A stretch of 64,000 nucleotides of DNA from Sideroxyarcus sp. (GTDB lineage: Bacteria; Pseudomonadota; Gammaproteobacteria; Burkholderiales; Gallionellaceae), in the NCBI GenBank assembly GCA_030651895.1, contig JAUSBR010000010.1, positions 186,001 through 250,000 on the forward strand, read 5' to 3'. Both the position numbers and the translations under genes were made by a program. The first letter of the stretch is position 1, and each line of letters begins with the position of its first letter. Below the pieces are notes generated by a model. The model did no database searches and was not told the origin of the DNA. It was given only the letters and a program-made list of their open reading frames with translations. Positions 26,401 through 33,488 of the stretch are shown in pieces.

Positions 26401-27141
26401 GATGACACCTCCGAATTCGCCACGGTGCCACCCCGGGTGACCGTCGGGGGAATCGCCCTGAAGCACCGCGGCAAGCGTGGTGATACCGAACTCGCCGTGC
26501 GCCGCCGCAACGAACTCAGCCACACTACCGAAGCTGAATTGAAACATTCCACGGATATTCTGAGCCGTAGCACATTGCAGTTCGGGGTCGAATTCCACAC
26601 GGCAGCCACGGATTCCAGCCTGCTGCGGGAGCTCGCCATGCGCAACCGGGTCAGCACTGCGCTGCTGTATTCCATCAGCAAGCGCGATCATCTGTATGTG
26701 GATCCCGGTTGGGCGCGTTATTACATGCACGGCGGCGAATATCTGGGCAGCGGGAAGAACCTTGCCTGGGAACTGGGGCACCGCTTCCGCACGGAATATC
26801 CGGACTGGAAGGTGCGGCTGATCGGCGCCCATACACGCTTCGCGCCGATTGCCGCAGCCCCCATCGAGTTGCCGGCTGACTCCAACCTCTACGGCGCCTG
26901 TCTGGGTGTCGGTGAAGCGCGCAGGCTGAGCTATGCCCGCATGTGGTTACCCTATCTGGATTACTGCTACACCTATAACGATGTCAGCGGCAGCGGCTAT
27001 AATGCCGGGCTTGGATTGGCAGGTCCGGTCGTCGGTGCAGATCAGCTTTCGCTGAATTATGGACTGGAGCGGGGAGGGGTCGACTCTCTCTTCTCCCGCA
27101 GTTACGAACTGGAATTGAACTACCGCTATTATTTCGATTGA
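23455..27141 (+). CDS. pelB: PelB outer-membrane export porin with TPR domain
   Basis: 1228 residues from the ATG at 23455, which overlaps the end of pelA by 38 bp; an ATG at 23518 is another candidate. The N-terminus has one membrane segment (LAGFAVLVLIPLVMIF), followed by a long periplasmic array of TPR helices (about 60-900) and a C-terminal beta-barrel ending in LELNYRYYFD with a terminal aromatic residue. PelB guides the polymer across the periplasm and forms the outer-membrane pore, working with PelA and PelC. P. aeruginosa PelB has 1193 residues. Confidence 0.93.
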   Translation: MQSTTYEFTARSKAGIERPKLMSGWTLAGFAVLVLIPLVMIFPKQSLLRQASQQRLGDPLTVSYLGNLLRAEPGNIELRLLLAEHKTHLGDTEGVAELIQPALESADPTRQANGLLAEYKLVLALLAKENRYSAQYRSLLSRATEIFVRLSNKPWSLPTLVYLAGQADRLQERGVSVLLYRAIEDASRSVSVDWLAAAAARSLAKGEHGLAAHLYFLARHREYTISGQRAYLLAGIRALMWGGFYDRAMQAIDQHVGNLEHDDETLYSLVRVAREANDQERAIRYTKRLLHLSWLGEVWAWVRDVDLRLLGIADAEAEEQQEIPVEKIRAYDPRTYQLAYDVFMSNSKLEDAFRVAEAAVRQSPKEKIWHKRLAELAEWLGRPEIALREWKWLLKRDGSRTALLAVLRLAPMLNDYDALLDGWKSLAVSQDPDDVQSENMVSLFEQTGRHREGSRYFEERYAANHRAAHLEIAARLAEHGGDDDRARRLYFRLLDRHGANADLTIKIVNIYLRKGEYQKAYDLLQKNRSHAGEKDSDYWKALADLAWQLQQDSDALNSYRHLSDTGKLAREDIVRLIYLLGDSKQEEKAALAELAYRRFDDRDMLLRALEIYAARGDMAAQRRLFENVAARGNVDLSGTPRYYLLRAEYQQANGDFAAARADYRRAVAISPDDPVTVNGIMWFLIDGHDEAGLREMIALIVARGEQNEPAYWGVLAAAYQVIGQPTRAVAYYTRLLKQEKQDFLWLVNYADALQQARQEGLADRVRQQAWQQLKVRLSDKPLALPFPPDMLAAARLSMMNHPGDPALALVRSVLRQDRLVERNAATDLATSELVLGWSVSTERSPGAKAWLWQRYGRSLKRPLWAEASVALADEDRTTLDGLVATQADGLSGPVLRDALKTLGRTGEARAVAYAELENDPESATAHAHLTEDALAAASFVDAGMRQALLGSLHQFERYLRLDMPLDHDTRIAVEYARTGQSDDDTSEFATVPPRVTVGGIALKHRGKRGDTELAVRRRNELSHTTEAELKHSTDILSRSTLQFGVEFHTAATDSSLLRELAMRNRVSTALLYSISKRDHLYVDPGWARYYMHGGEYLGSGKNLAWELGHRFRTEYPDWKVRLIGAHTRFAPIAAAPIELPADSNLYGACLGVGEARRLSYARMWLPYLDYCYTYNDVSGSGYNAGLGLAGPVVGADQLSLNYGLERGGVDSLFSRSYELELNYRYYFD

Positions 27142-27169
27142 TTATTGCCATCCACGCAAAGGGAACAAA

Positions 27170-27697
27170 ATGAAGACCATCAGAATCGGCATCCTGCTTC
27201 TAGTCGCGGCACTATCATCCTGCGCGGTCATGGATCGCGCTTCCACAGGCAAGTCGCTTGAGCGCAATGTAAAGTGGGCCTTGCTGCCCATCGTCAACCA
27301 TACCGATGTGCCCCAGGCAGGATTGCGCGCCGAGACTATCGCCGAGGTGCTGTTGCGCAGCCGCGAGATCGCCAACCTGCACCACTACCCGGCGACGCTC
27401 AATCGTGACAGTCTGTTCGAGCCGGCAGAGCGCAAGGCGGTGGCCGATGCACTGAGCTGGGCGCGCGAGCAGGGCGTTCGCTACGCGGTGACCGGTGCCG
27501 TGGACGAGTGGCATTACAAGGTGGGCATCGACGGTGAACCTGCGGTCGGCATGACACTGCAGGTGATCGACCTCAAGAACGGCGACAGCGTGGTATGGAC
27601 CGCGGCAGGCAGCAAGACCGGCTGGAGCCGCGACGCGCTGAGCGCGGTCGCCCAGAAACTGATCGGAGAAATGCTGGACGATATCCCGTTGCAGTGA
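27170..27697 (+). CDS. pelC: PelC outer-membrane lipoprotein
   Basis: 175 residues with a lipoprotein signal, MKTIRIGILLLVAALSSC (lipobox LSSC). P. aeruginosa PelC, of 172 residues, forms a twelve-subunit ring at the periplasmic face of the outer membrane around the PelB pore. The sequence KWALLPIVNHTDVPQAG and the C-terminal helix match the family. The gene begins 28 bp after pelB and ends eight bases before pelD. Confidence 0.9.
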   Translation: MKTIRIGILLLVAALSSCAVMDRASTGKSLERNVKWALLPIVNHTDVPQAGLRAETIAEVLLRSREIANLHHYPATLNRDSLFEPAERKAVADALSWAREQGVRYAVTGAVDEWHYKVGIDGEPAVGMTLQVIDLKNGDSVVWTAAGSKTGWSRDALSAVAQKLIGEMLDDIPLQ

Positions 27698-27704
27698 TCG
27701 CCAA

Positions 27705-29051
27705 TTGGACCCTAGAACCCTGTTACATGCTGCGCTGGCGCGACTGAACGTCACGCTGGCCCCGGTCCGTTCCAACCGCTTGATGTGGCTGGAAGTGGTG
27801 GTCATCTCGCTCGGCGCCATCGCGGTGGGCATGTTCTTCCAGCGCGACAACCCGTTCCAGGTTGGCAGCGAATTCCACTGGATATGGCTGGCCCCCGTGC
27901 TGATCGCGCTGCGCTACGGCGTGGTGCCGGGCGTCGTCTCCTCGCTCATCCTGATCGCCGCATGGAAGCTGATCCTCCTGCTGGGGGGGCAGCAGGAGAA
28001 CTTTCCGGAACAGTTCTTCCTCGGCGGGCTTATCCTCACCATGATCTGCGGCGAATTCAGCGCGGCCTGGTCTTCGCGTCTGCGCCGTGCGGAAGAGACC
28101 AACCGCTATCTCGACGAGCGTCTCGCGCGCATCACTTCGCGTCACCTGTTGCTGCGACTTTCGCATGACCGCATGGAGCAGGAGATACTGACCAAGCCGG
28201 TCACTTTGCGCGACGCGCTGAACGGAGTGCGCCAGCTGACGGCCGAGCAGACAAAGGATCGCATGCCGGCTTCTGGCAGGCTGCTGCAGATGCTCACGCA
28301 ATATTGCCAACTGGAGTCCGCGGCGATCTTCATCCCCGGCAAGGATGGCTGTTACGAGCGGGCCAGCCAGATCGGCTCGCCGCCGGATCTGTCGGCGGAA
28401 GATCCTTTGCTGCAACACGCGATCGAGAACCGATCGCTGGCGCATCTGCAACTCAAGGGCTTGGGGGATAACGAACTGCCTTCGCCGTTCCTGGTGGTGG
28501 TGCCCATCCTGAACAGCGAGCAAGTGTCGCTGGGTGTGCTTGCGATCGATCGCATGCCGTTCCTCGCGGTGAACGAAGAGAACCTGCAGATGCTTTCGGT
28601 GATGCTCGGCTACTACGCCAATTGCGTCAGCGAAGCCGAAGGCGTGCGGATCATCCGGGACACCTTCCCGTCCGCACCGATGGATTTTGCCGCCGAACTC
28701 CACAAACTGCTCATGTTGCAGCGCGGGTACGGGATCAACAGCCATATCGTCGCGCTGCCGTTCGGGAACGATGAGGCGGGACGGCAGGCCATCGCCCAGA
28801 TCACCCGTATCCGGCGCGGACTCGATATCTCCTGGCTGTTGCCAGTCGGCGATCGCACTTTGCTGATCAACCTGATGCCGCTGGCCACAGAGGCTTCGGT
28901 GGAGGGGTATCTGATCCGCATCGAGACCATCCTGATGGAATACATGGGGGATGGCTACGACCAGTGGCGCCTGGCGCCGCAGCGCATCAGCTTCGCGGAA
29001 GCGGATCCGGTGGTCTCGCTGCAGCGCATCATCGCGGAGCGTCATGATTAA
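27705..29051 (+). CDS. pelD: PelD c-di-GMP receptor
   Basis: 448 residues from a TTG at 27705 (no better start lies nearby). Four membrane helices in the first ~130 residues (LEVVVISLGAIAVGMFF; IWLAPVLIALRYGVVPGVVSSLILIAAW; LGGLILTMICGEF) are followed by a coiled segment, a GAF domain (about 170-320) and a degenerate GGDEF domain. The c-di-GMP inhibitory site is kept: R371-G-L-D374, corresponding to R367/D370 of P. aeruginosa. Binding of c-di-GMP switches on Pel synthesis after translation. It overlaps pelE by eight bases. Confidence 0.95.
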   Translation: MDPRTLLHAALARLNVTLAPVRSNRLMWLEVVVISLGAIAVGMFFQRDNPFQVGSEFHWIWLAPVLIALRYGVVPGVVSSLILIAAWKLILLLGGQQENFPEQFFLGGLILTMICGEFSAAWSSRLRRAEETNRYLDERLARITSRHLLLRLSHDRMEQEILTKPVTLRDALNGVRQLTAEQTKDRMPASGRLLQMLTQYCQLESAAIFIPGKDGCYERASQIGSPPDLSAEDPLLQHAIENRSLAHLQLKGLGDNELPSPFLVVVPILNSEQVSLGVLAIDRMPFLAVNEENLQMLSVMLGYYANCVSEAEGVRIIRDTFPSAPMDFAAELHKLLMLQRGYGINSHIVALPFGNDEAGRQAIAQITRIRRGLDISWLLPVGDRTLLINLMPLATEASVEGYLIRIETILMEYMGDGYDQWRLAPQRISFAEADPVVSLQRIIAERHD

Positions 29052-30060
29052 GTACATCCTGATCGCCATGGCGCTGGCACTCGAAGCATCCGGGGTCGGT
29101 GCGGTTTCGCATTTTGGCGGTGCCGGCTGGCTCTCGCCGTTGTTCCTGCTGTTGCATGCGGCTGCCAGTGCTTTGCTGGCCGTGGCCGGTTGGCACTTCC
29201 TGCCGCGGGATTTCCGCAAGCCGCGTGTCGCAGTGTTGTTTCTGCTATTCAACTTCGCCTTCTTCGTGCCGGTGCTTGGCATCGCCGGCATGCTGTTCGC
29301 GGTCGTGGTTGCCTCGATCCGCCGCAGGGAAGTGATCATCCAGCCTTTCGCCACGGTGAAGCTGCCCGAGTTCGTGCTGTCGTTGCGCGATACGGAAATG
29401 AAATACAGCCAGGGCGGTATCAAATCCCGCCTGACGCAGACATCCATCCCGACGCCGCAACGCCTGCAATCGCTGCTTGCCTTGCAGGGTATGCCGCCGC
29501 GCATCTCAAGCCCGTTGTTGCAGGATATGCTGGGCGACTCTTCAGATGACATCCGCCTGGTGGCTTACGGCCTGCTCGACAACAGGGAACAGAAGATCAC
29601 CGCTCAGATACATCGCGAACTGGTCAGTCTCAGGGATACCGAGAATCCGGAGATGAAACTGATGGGACTGCGGCATCTGGCCGAACTCTACTGGGAGATG
29701 ATCTACGCCGGACTGGCGCAGGGTGACCTGCGCACCCATGCATTGACTCAGGCACTGCAATATGCCGACAGCGCGCTGGAGCTGACGCCGCAGGATGCCG
29801 GTTTGCTGTTGCTCAAGGGACGTATCCTGCACGAACTGAAACGGCACGAAGAAGCGACGGTGGTGTTGAACGCCGCGATAAAGCAGGGGCTGCCCGAATC
29901 GCGCGTGCTGCCTTATATCGTCGAGATCGCCTTTGTCCGCCGTGATTTCGCCACCGTGCAGCGTCTGCTGGAACGCCTGTCCCAATCGCAGCTCACGCCG
30001 ATCATGCAGAACGCGATCCGTTTCTGGGTGCAGCCGGAACACAAGGAGAGCGCGACATGA
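29044..30060 (+). CDS. pelE: PelE inner-membrane TPR protein
   Basis: 338 residues from the ATG at 29044 inside the pelD stop (the longer frame starting at 28951 is in pelD). Two to three membrane helices begin the protein (ILIAMALALEASGVGAV; PLFLLLHAAASALLAVAGW; VLFLLFNFAFFVPVLGIAGMLFAVVV), and TPR helices fill residues ~190-335 (QYADSALELTPQDAGLLLLKGRILHELKRHEEA). PelD, E and G form the inner-membrane complex that recruits PelF. The size matches the P. aeruginosa protein (~330). The stop overlaps pelF (ATGA). Confidence 0.9.
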   Translation: MIKYILIAMALALEASGVGAVSHFGGAGWLSPLFLLLHAAASALLAVAGWHFLPRDFRKPRVAVLFLLFNFAFFVPVLGIAGMLFAVVVASIRRREVIIQPFATVKLPEFVLSLRDTEMKYSQGGIKSRLTQTSIPTPQRLQSLLALQGMPPRISSPLLQDMLGDSSDDIRLVAYGLLDNREQKITAQIHRELVSLRDTENPEMKLMGLRHLAELYWEMIYAGLAQGDLRTHALTQALQYADSALELTPQDAGLLLLKGRILHELKRHEEATVVLNAAIKQGLPESRVLPYIVEIAFVRRDFATVQRLLERLSQSQLTPIMQNAIRFWVQPEHKESAT

Positions 30061-31577
30061 CGTTCCCGCGCGCCGAGCGTGCCGATATCGGCCTGTTGCT
30101 GGAAGGGACCTTTCCTTATGTCTCGGGTGGTGTGTCGAGCTGGGTCAACCAGATCATCCGTGGCTTTCCGCAATATACCTTTGCGCTGGTGTTCATCGGC
30201 AGCCGCAAAGAGGATTATGGCGAACCGAAATATGCATTGCCGGATAACGTCGTTCATCTGGAGGTGCATTATCTCTACAACGAGCACGAGATCCCGCAGA
30301 TACGCCCCAAGCTCGGTGATGCCAGGGTGTTTGGCAATATCAAGCACATGCATGAATGTTTCCGCCACCCCGAGACTCACACCGACGGCAAGGAGACTTT
30401 TCGCGAGTTGATCCCGGAGCTTTCTCCGCACGGCAAGGCCGGACTGGACACCTTCCTGTATAGCCAGGAGGCGTGGGGCTTCATCAAAGAGAAATATCAG
30501 CAACATTGCTCAGATCCCTCATTCGTCGATTATTTCTGGACGGTGCGTTCCATGCACGCGCCGGTGTGGATGCTGGCCGAGATCGCCGAGAACTTTATTC
30601 CGGTGAAGGCTTACCACACGGTGTCGACCGGATATGCCGGACTGCTGGGGGCGCTGCTCAAGGAGAAGAACAAGCGACCGCTGATCCTTTCCGAGCACGG
30701 CATCTATACCAAAGAGCGCAAGATCGACCTGTTCCAGGCGCAATGGGTGAAGGACAACCGCAACATCTTCCAGCGCGATCCGACCGAGATCAGTTATTTC
30801 CGCCAACTGTGGATCCGTTTCTTCCAGCAGCTCGGCACGCGCTGCTACGACAGCTCGGACCACATCGTCGCGCTGTTCGAGACGAACCGCCTGCGCCAGG
30901 TGGAAGACGGTGCACCGGCTGAACGCACCTGCAATATTCCCAACGGCGTCAACGTGCCGCGTTTCGCCGCGCTGCGGGCGCTGCGCGCACCGTCGCCGCC
31001 GCCAATCCTGTGCCTGATCGGGCGCGTGGTACCGATCAAGGACATCAAAACCTACATCCGCGCCATGCGCATCATCGCCAACCGTATGCCGGAGGCGCAG
31101 GGCTGGATCGCCGGGCCCGAGGATGAAGATCCGGACTATGTGCAGGAGTGCAAGGATCTGGTCGATGGCTTGGGGCTCAACGATAACGTGAAGTTCCTCG
31201 GCTTCCAGCAGATGACGGAACTGCTGCCCAAGGTCGGGCTGGGTATCCTGAGTTCGATCAGCGAGGGGCTGCCGCTGGTGCTGCTGGAAGGTTTCGCTGC
31301 GGGTGTACCTGCCGTCAGTACGGATGTCGGCTCCTGCCGACAATTGCTGTACGGCCTGGACGAGGAGGATCAGGCGCTGGGCGCGGCCGGGCGCATCGTG
31401 GGTATCGCCGATCCGCAGGCGCTGGCAGAGGCCGCACTGGAGTTGTTGGGCGACGAGGCTGTCTGGCGCGCAGCCAGCGAAGCGGGCATCCGGCGCGTCG
31501 AGACCTACTACACGCAGGAGCGGATGTTCGACAGTTATCGCGCCATCTACGAGAAAGCCTTGTCATGGCAGGCATAG
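30057..31577 (+). CDS. pelF: PelF glycosyltransferase (GT4)
   Basis: 506 residues, close to the P. aeruginosa enzyme. It is a soluble GT-B glycosyltransferase: the N-terminal signature IGLLLEGTFPYVSGGVSSWV is distinctive of PelF, and the C-terminal donor domain carries LCLIGRVVPIKDIKTYIRAM and ISEGLPLVLLEGFAAGVPAVSTD with the EGxPxxxxE pattern of retaining GT4 enzymes. It polymerises the Pel chain from UDP-activated amino sugars at the cytosolic face of the membrane with PelDEG. The gene overlaps pelE by four bases and pelG by 13. Confidence 0.95.
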   Translation: MTFPRAERADIGLLLEGTFPYVSGGVSSWVNQIIRGFPQYTFALVFIGSRKEDYGEPKYALPDNVVHLEVHYLYNEHEIPQIRPKLGDARVFGNIKHMHECFRHPETHTDGKETFRELIPELSPHGKAGLDTFLYSQEAWGFIKEKYQQHCSDPSFVDYFWTVRSMHAPVWMLAEIAENFIPVKAYHTVSTGYAGLLGALLKEKNKRPLILSEHGIYTKERKIDLFQAQWVKDNRNIFQRDPTEISYFRQLWIRFFQQLGTRCYDSSDHIVALFETNRLRQVEDGAPAERTCNIPNGVNVPRFAALRALRAPSPPPILCLIGRVVPIKDIKTYIRAMRIIANRMPEAQGWIAGPEDEDPDYVQECKDLVDGLGLNDNVKFLGFQQMTELLPKVGLGILSSISEGLPLVLLEGFAAGVPAVSTDVGSCRQLLYGLDEEDQALGAAGRIVGIADPQALAEAALELLGDEAVWRAASEAGIRRVETYYTQERMFDSYRAIYEKALSWQA

Positions 31578-32938
31578 GCTTCGAACTGCGCAAACTGCTG
31601 CAGAAGGACAGCTACTTCGGCCTGTTCCAGGCTTACACCTATGCGGGCATCATCAGCTCGGGCCCGTGGGTGCTTTCCATCATCGGCATCCTGTTCGTGG
31701 GCTTCATCAGTCTGGGCGTGGTGTATCCGCGTATGCAGATCGTGCAGTTCCAGGTGTCGGTGACTTACCTGATCATGAGTTCGTTGATCCTGACTGGCTT
31801 CATCCAGCTCGGCTTCACCCGCTTCATCGCGGACAGTCTGTTCCGCAAGCTCGACAAGCAGGTGTTGTCCAATTTTGGCGGTGTGTTGCTGCTGGTCACC
31901 ACTGTCGGCGGTGTGTTCGGCATGGCGGCGATCTACCTTTTCTTTCACGGGGTGAGCCTGCAATACCGCTTACTGATGCTTTCCTGTTTCGTCATGTTGT
32001 GCGCGATCTGGGTGGCGACGATCTTCATGTCGGGGATGAAGCAATACAAGGAGATCGTGGTGCTGTTCGCGATCGGCTATTCCGTCACCGTGGCGGGCGC
32101 GGTGCTGCTGCGCGGCTACGGTCTGGAAGGGCTGTTGCTCGGTTTCGGGATCGGCCATTTCGTGCTGCTGTTCGGCATGATCATCATGATCCTGCGTGCC
32201 TTCCCGATGGAGGGCACGGTCGTGTCGTTCGAGTACTTGCGCCCGGGGGCGATGTACACCAGCCTGATCTGGGCGGGCTTCCTCTACAACATGGCGGTGT
32301 GGGCGGACAAGCTGATGTTCTGGTACTACCCAGATACCAGCCAGCTCATCATCGGTCCGCTGCGCGCCTCGCTGATCTACGACCTGCCGATCTTTCTCGC
32401 CTATCTTGCGATCATTCCCGGCATGGCGGTGTTTCTGGTGCGCATCGAGACGGACTTCGTCGAATATTACGAGAAGTTCTACGATGCGGTGCGCGAGGGC
32501 GGCTCGCTCGATCACATCATGAACATGCGCGACAACATGCTGTTCACTGTGCAGCAGGGGTTGTTCGAGATCGTCAAGATCCAGGCCATCACGGTGTTGC
32601 TGGTGTTCGTGCTTGGAGAGCGGTTGCTCGACTGGCTGGGTATCTCCAGCCTCTACTTGCCGTTGCTGTATGTCGATGTAGTGGCTGCGGGTTTGCAGGT
32701 CGTACTGCTGGGCATACTGAATGTCTTTTTCTATCTCGACAAGCGCCGCATCGTTGTCTGGCTCTGCGTGCTGTTCCTCATCGCCAACGTATCACTGACC
32801 TCATTGAGTCTGTATCTCGGCGCAAGTTATTACGGCTACGGTTTTGCGCTGTCCTTGCTGATCACGGTGCTGGTAGGCATGCACCTGTTGTCGCGTAAAC
32901 TGGACTTGCTGGAATACGAGACCTTCATGCTGCAGTGA
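31565..32938 (+). CDS. pelG: PelG membrane transporter (MOP superfamily)
   Basis: 457 residues with about 12 membrane helices, as in P. aeruginosa (456). The start MAGIGFELRKLLQKDSYFGL is typical of PelG. Members of the superfamily move polysaccharide across the inner membrane; PelG is the presumed exit channel for the Pel chain made by PelF. Last gene of the operon, followed by an inverted repeat. Confidence 0.95.
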   Translation: MAGIGFELRKLLQKDSYFGLFQAYTYAGIISSGPWVLSIIGILFVGFISLGVVYPRMQIVQFQVSVTYLIMSSLILTGFIQLGFTRFIADSLFRKLDKQVLSNFGGVLLLVTTVGGVFGMAAIYLFFHGVSLQYRLLMLSCFVMLCAIWVATIFMSGMKQYKEIVVLFAIGYSVTVAGAVLLRGYGLEGLLLGFGIGHFVLLFGMIIMILRAFPMEGTVVSFEYLRPGAMYTSLIWAGFLYNMAVWADKLMFWYYPDTSQLIIGPLRASLIYDLPIFLAYLAIIPGMAVFLVRIETDFVEYYEKFYDAVREGGSLDHIMNMRDNMLFTVQQGLFEIVKIQAITVLLVFVLGERLLDWLGISSLYLPLLYVDVVAAGLQVVLLGILNVFFYLDKRRIVVWLCVLFLIANVSLTSLSLYLGASYYGYGFALSLLITVLVGMHLLSRKLDLLEYETFMLQ

Positions 32939-32951
32939 ATTGAACTGCAGC
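32929..32951. terminator. inverted repeat at the pelG stop codon
   Basis: GCTGCAGT - GAATTGA - ACTGCAGC spans the pelG TGA. There is no T run, so it may stabilise the mRNA rather than terminate it. Confidence 0.4.
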
Positions 32952-32976
32952 GAGTGCCGGAAAACAGAGGGGATGA

Positions 32977-33354
32977 TCAGCCGGTGGCGAGGATGCCGAG
33001 GCGTTTGAATGTGATCGTCGAGTCCGCTTTCAAATCGGTTTTCAGGTACTCGCCGGTCACGTCCACTTCCGCGAAGATGTTGTTGTCCTTGCACCATTTC
33101 TGCCATGCGGCCTCGCCGAGGCGGGTGTTGCCCGGCTCACCGACCAGAGCATAAGTCTTTCCGCTGCGCGTCTTGACAGTCATGGCGACGGGATCGAATT
33201 CCTGGATGGCACTGGTCGAGCTGCCCAGCTTGCCGGTGGGATCCTGTCCGCAAGCATGGCGGCTGCGGGCACCATCTGACGAGACGGCCTCCATCACGCG
33301 CCAGCGGTGCAGCAGCTTGGTGGAGTTGGGTGGAATGGTGATCTTTGACTGCAT
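32977..33354 (-). CDS. hypothetical protein, paralogue of 19035-19406
   Basis: 125 residues (MQSKITIPPNSTKLLHRWRVMEAV...). The core RWRVMExxSxDG, TRSGKTYxLVGxPG, LGxAAWxKWCxDN is shared with the gene on the other side of the pel operon; the N-termini and the last ~25 residues differ. A TTG two codons upstream (33360) is also possible. The product is small and cytoplasmic with no known family. It converges with pelG. Confidence 0.72.
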   Translation of the reverse strand: MQSKITIPPNSTKLLHRWRVMEAVSSDGARSRHACGQDPTGKLGSSTSAIQEFDPVAMTVKTRSGKTYALVGEPGNTRLGEAAWQKWCKDNNIFAEVDVTGEYLKTDLKADSTITFKRLGILATG

Positions 33355-33488
33355 TGCCAAGTCAATCGGAACTGGATATCAGGTGCCGCGCACGATACCC
33401 CCTTCAAATTGAAGGGTCAATGCGAAAGCAGCCGTGTTGCGGTTTTTCCACAGGCGACCGGTCCCGTCTGCCGGAAACGCCCCCTGCC

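Noticed and set aside
27723-29552. 609-residue minus-strand frame across pelD and pelE
   Set aside because: Runs through two genuine overlapping pel genes and has no motif.
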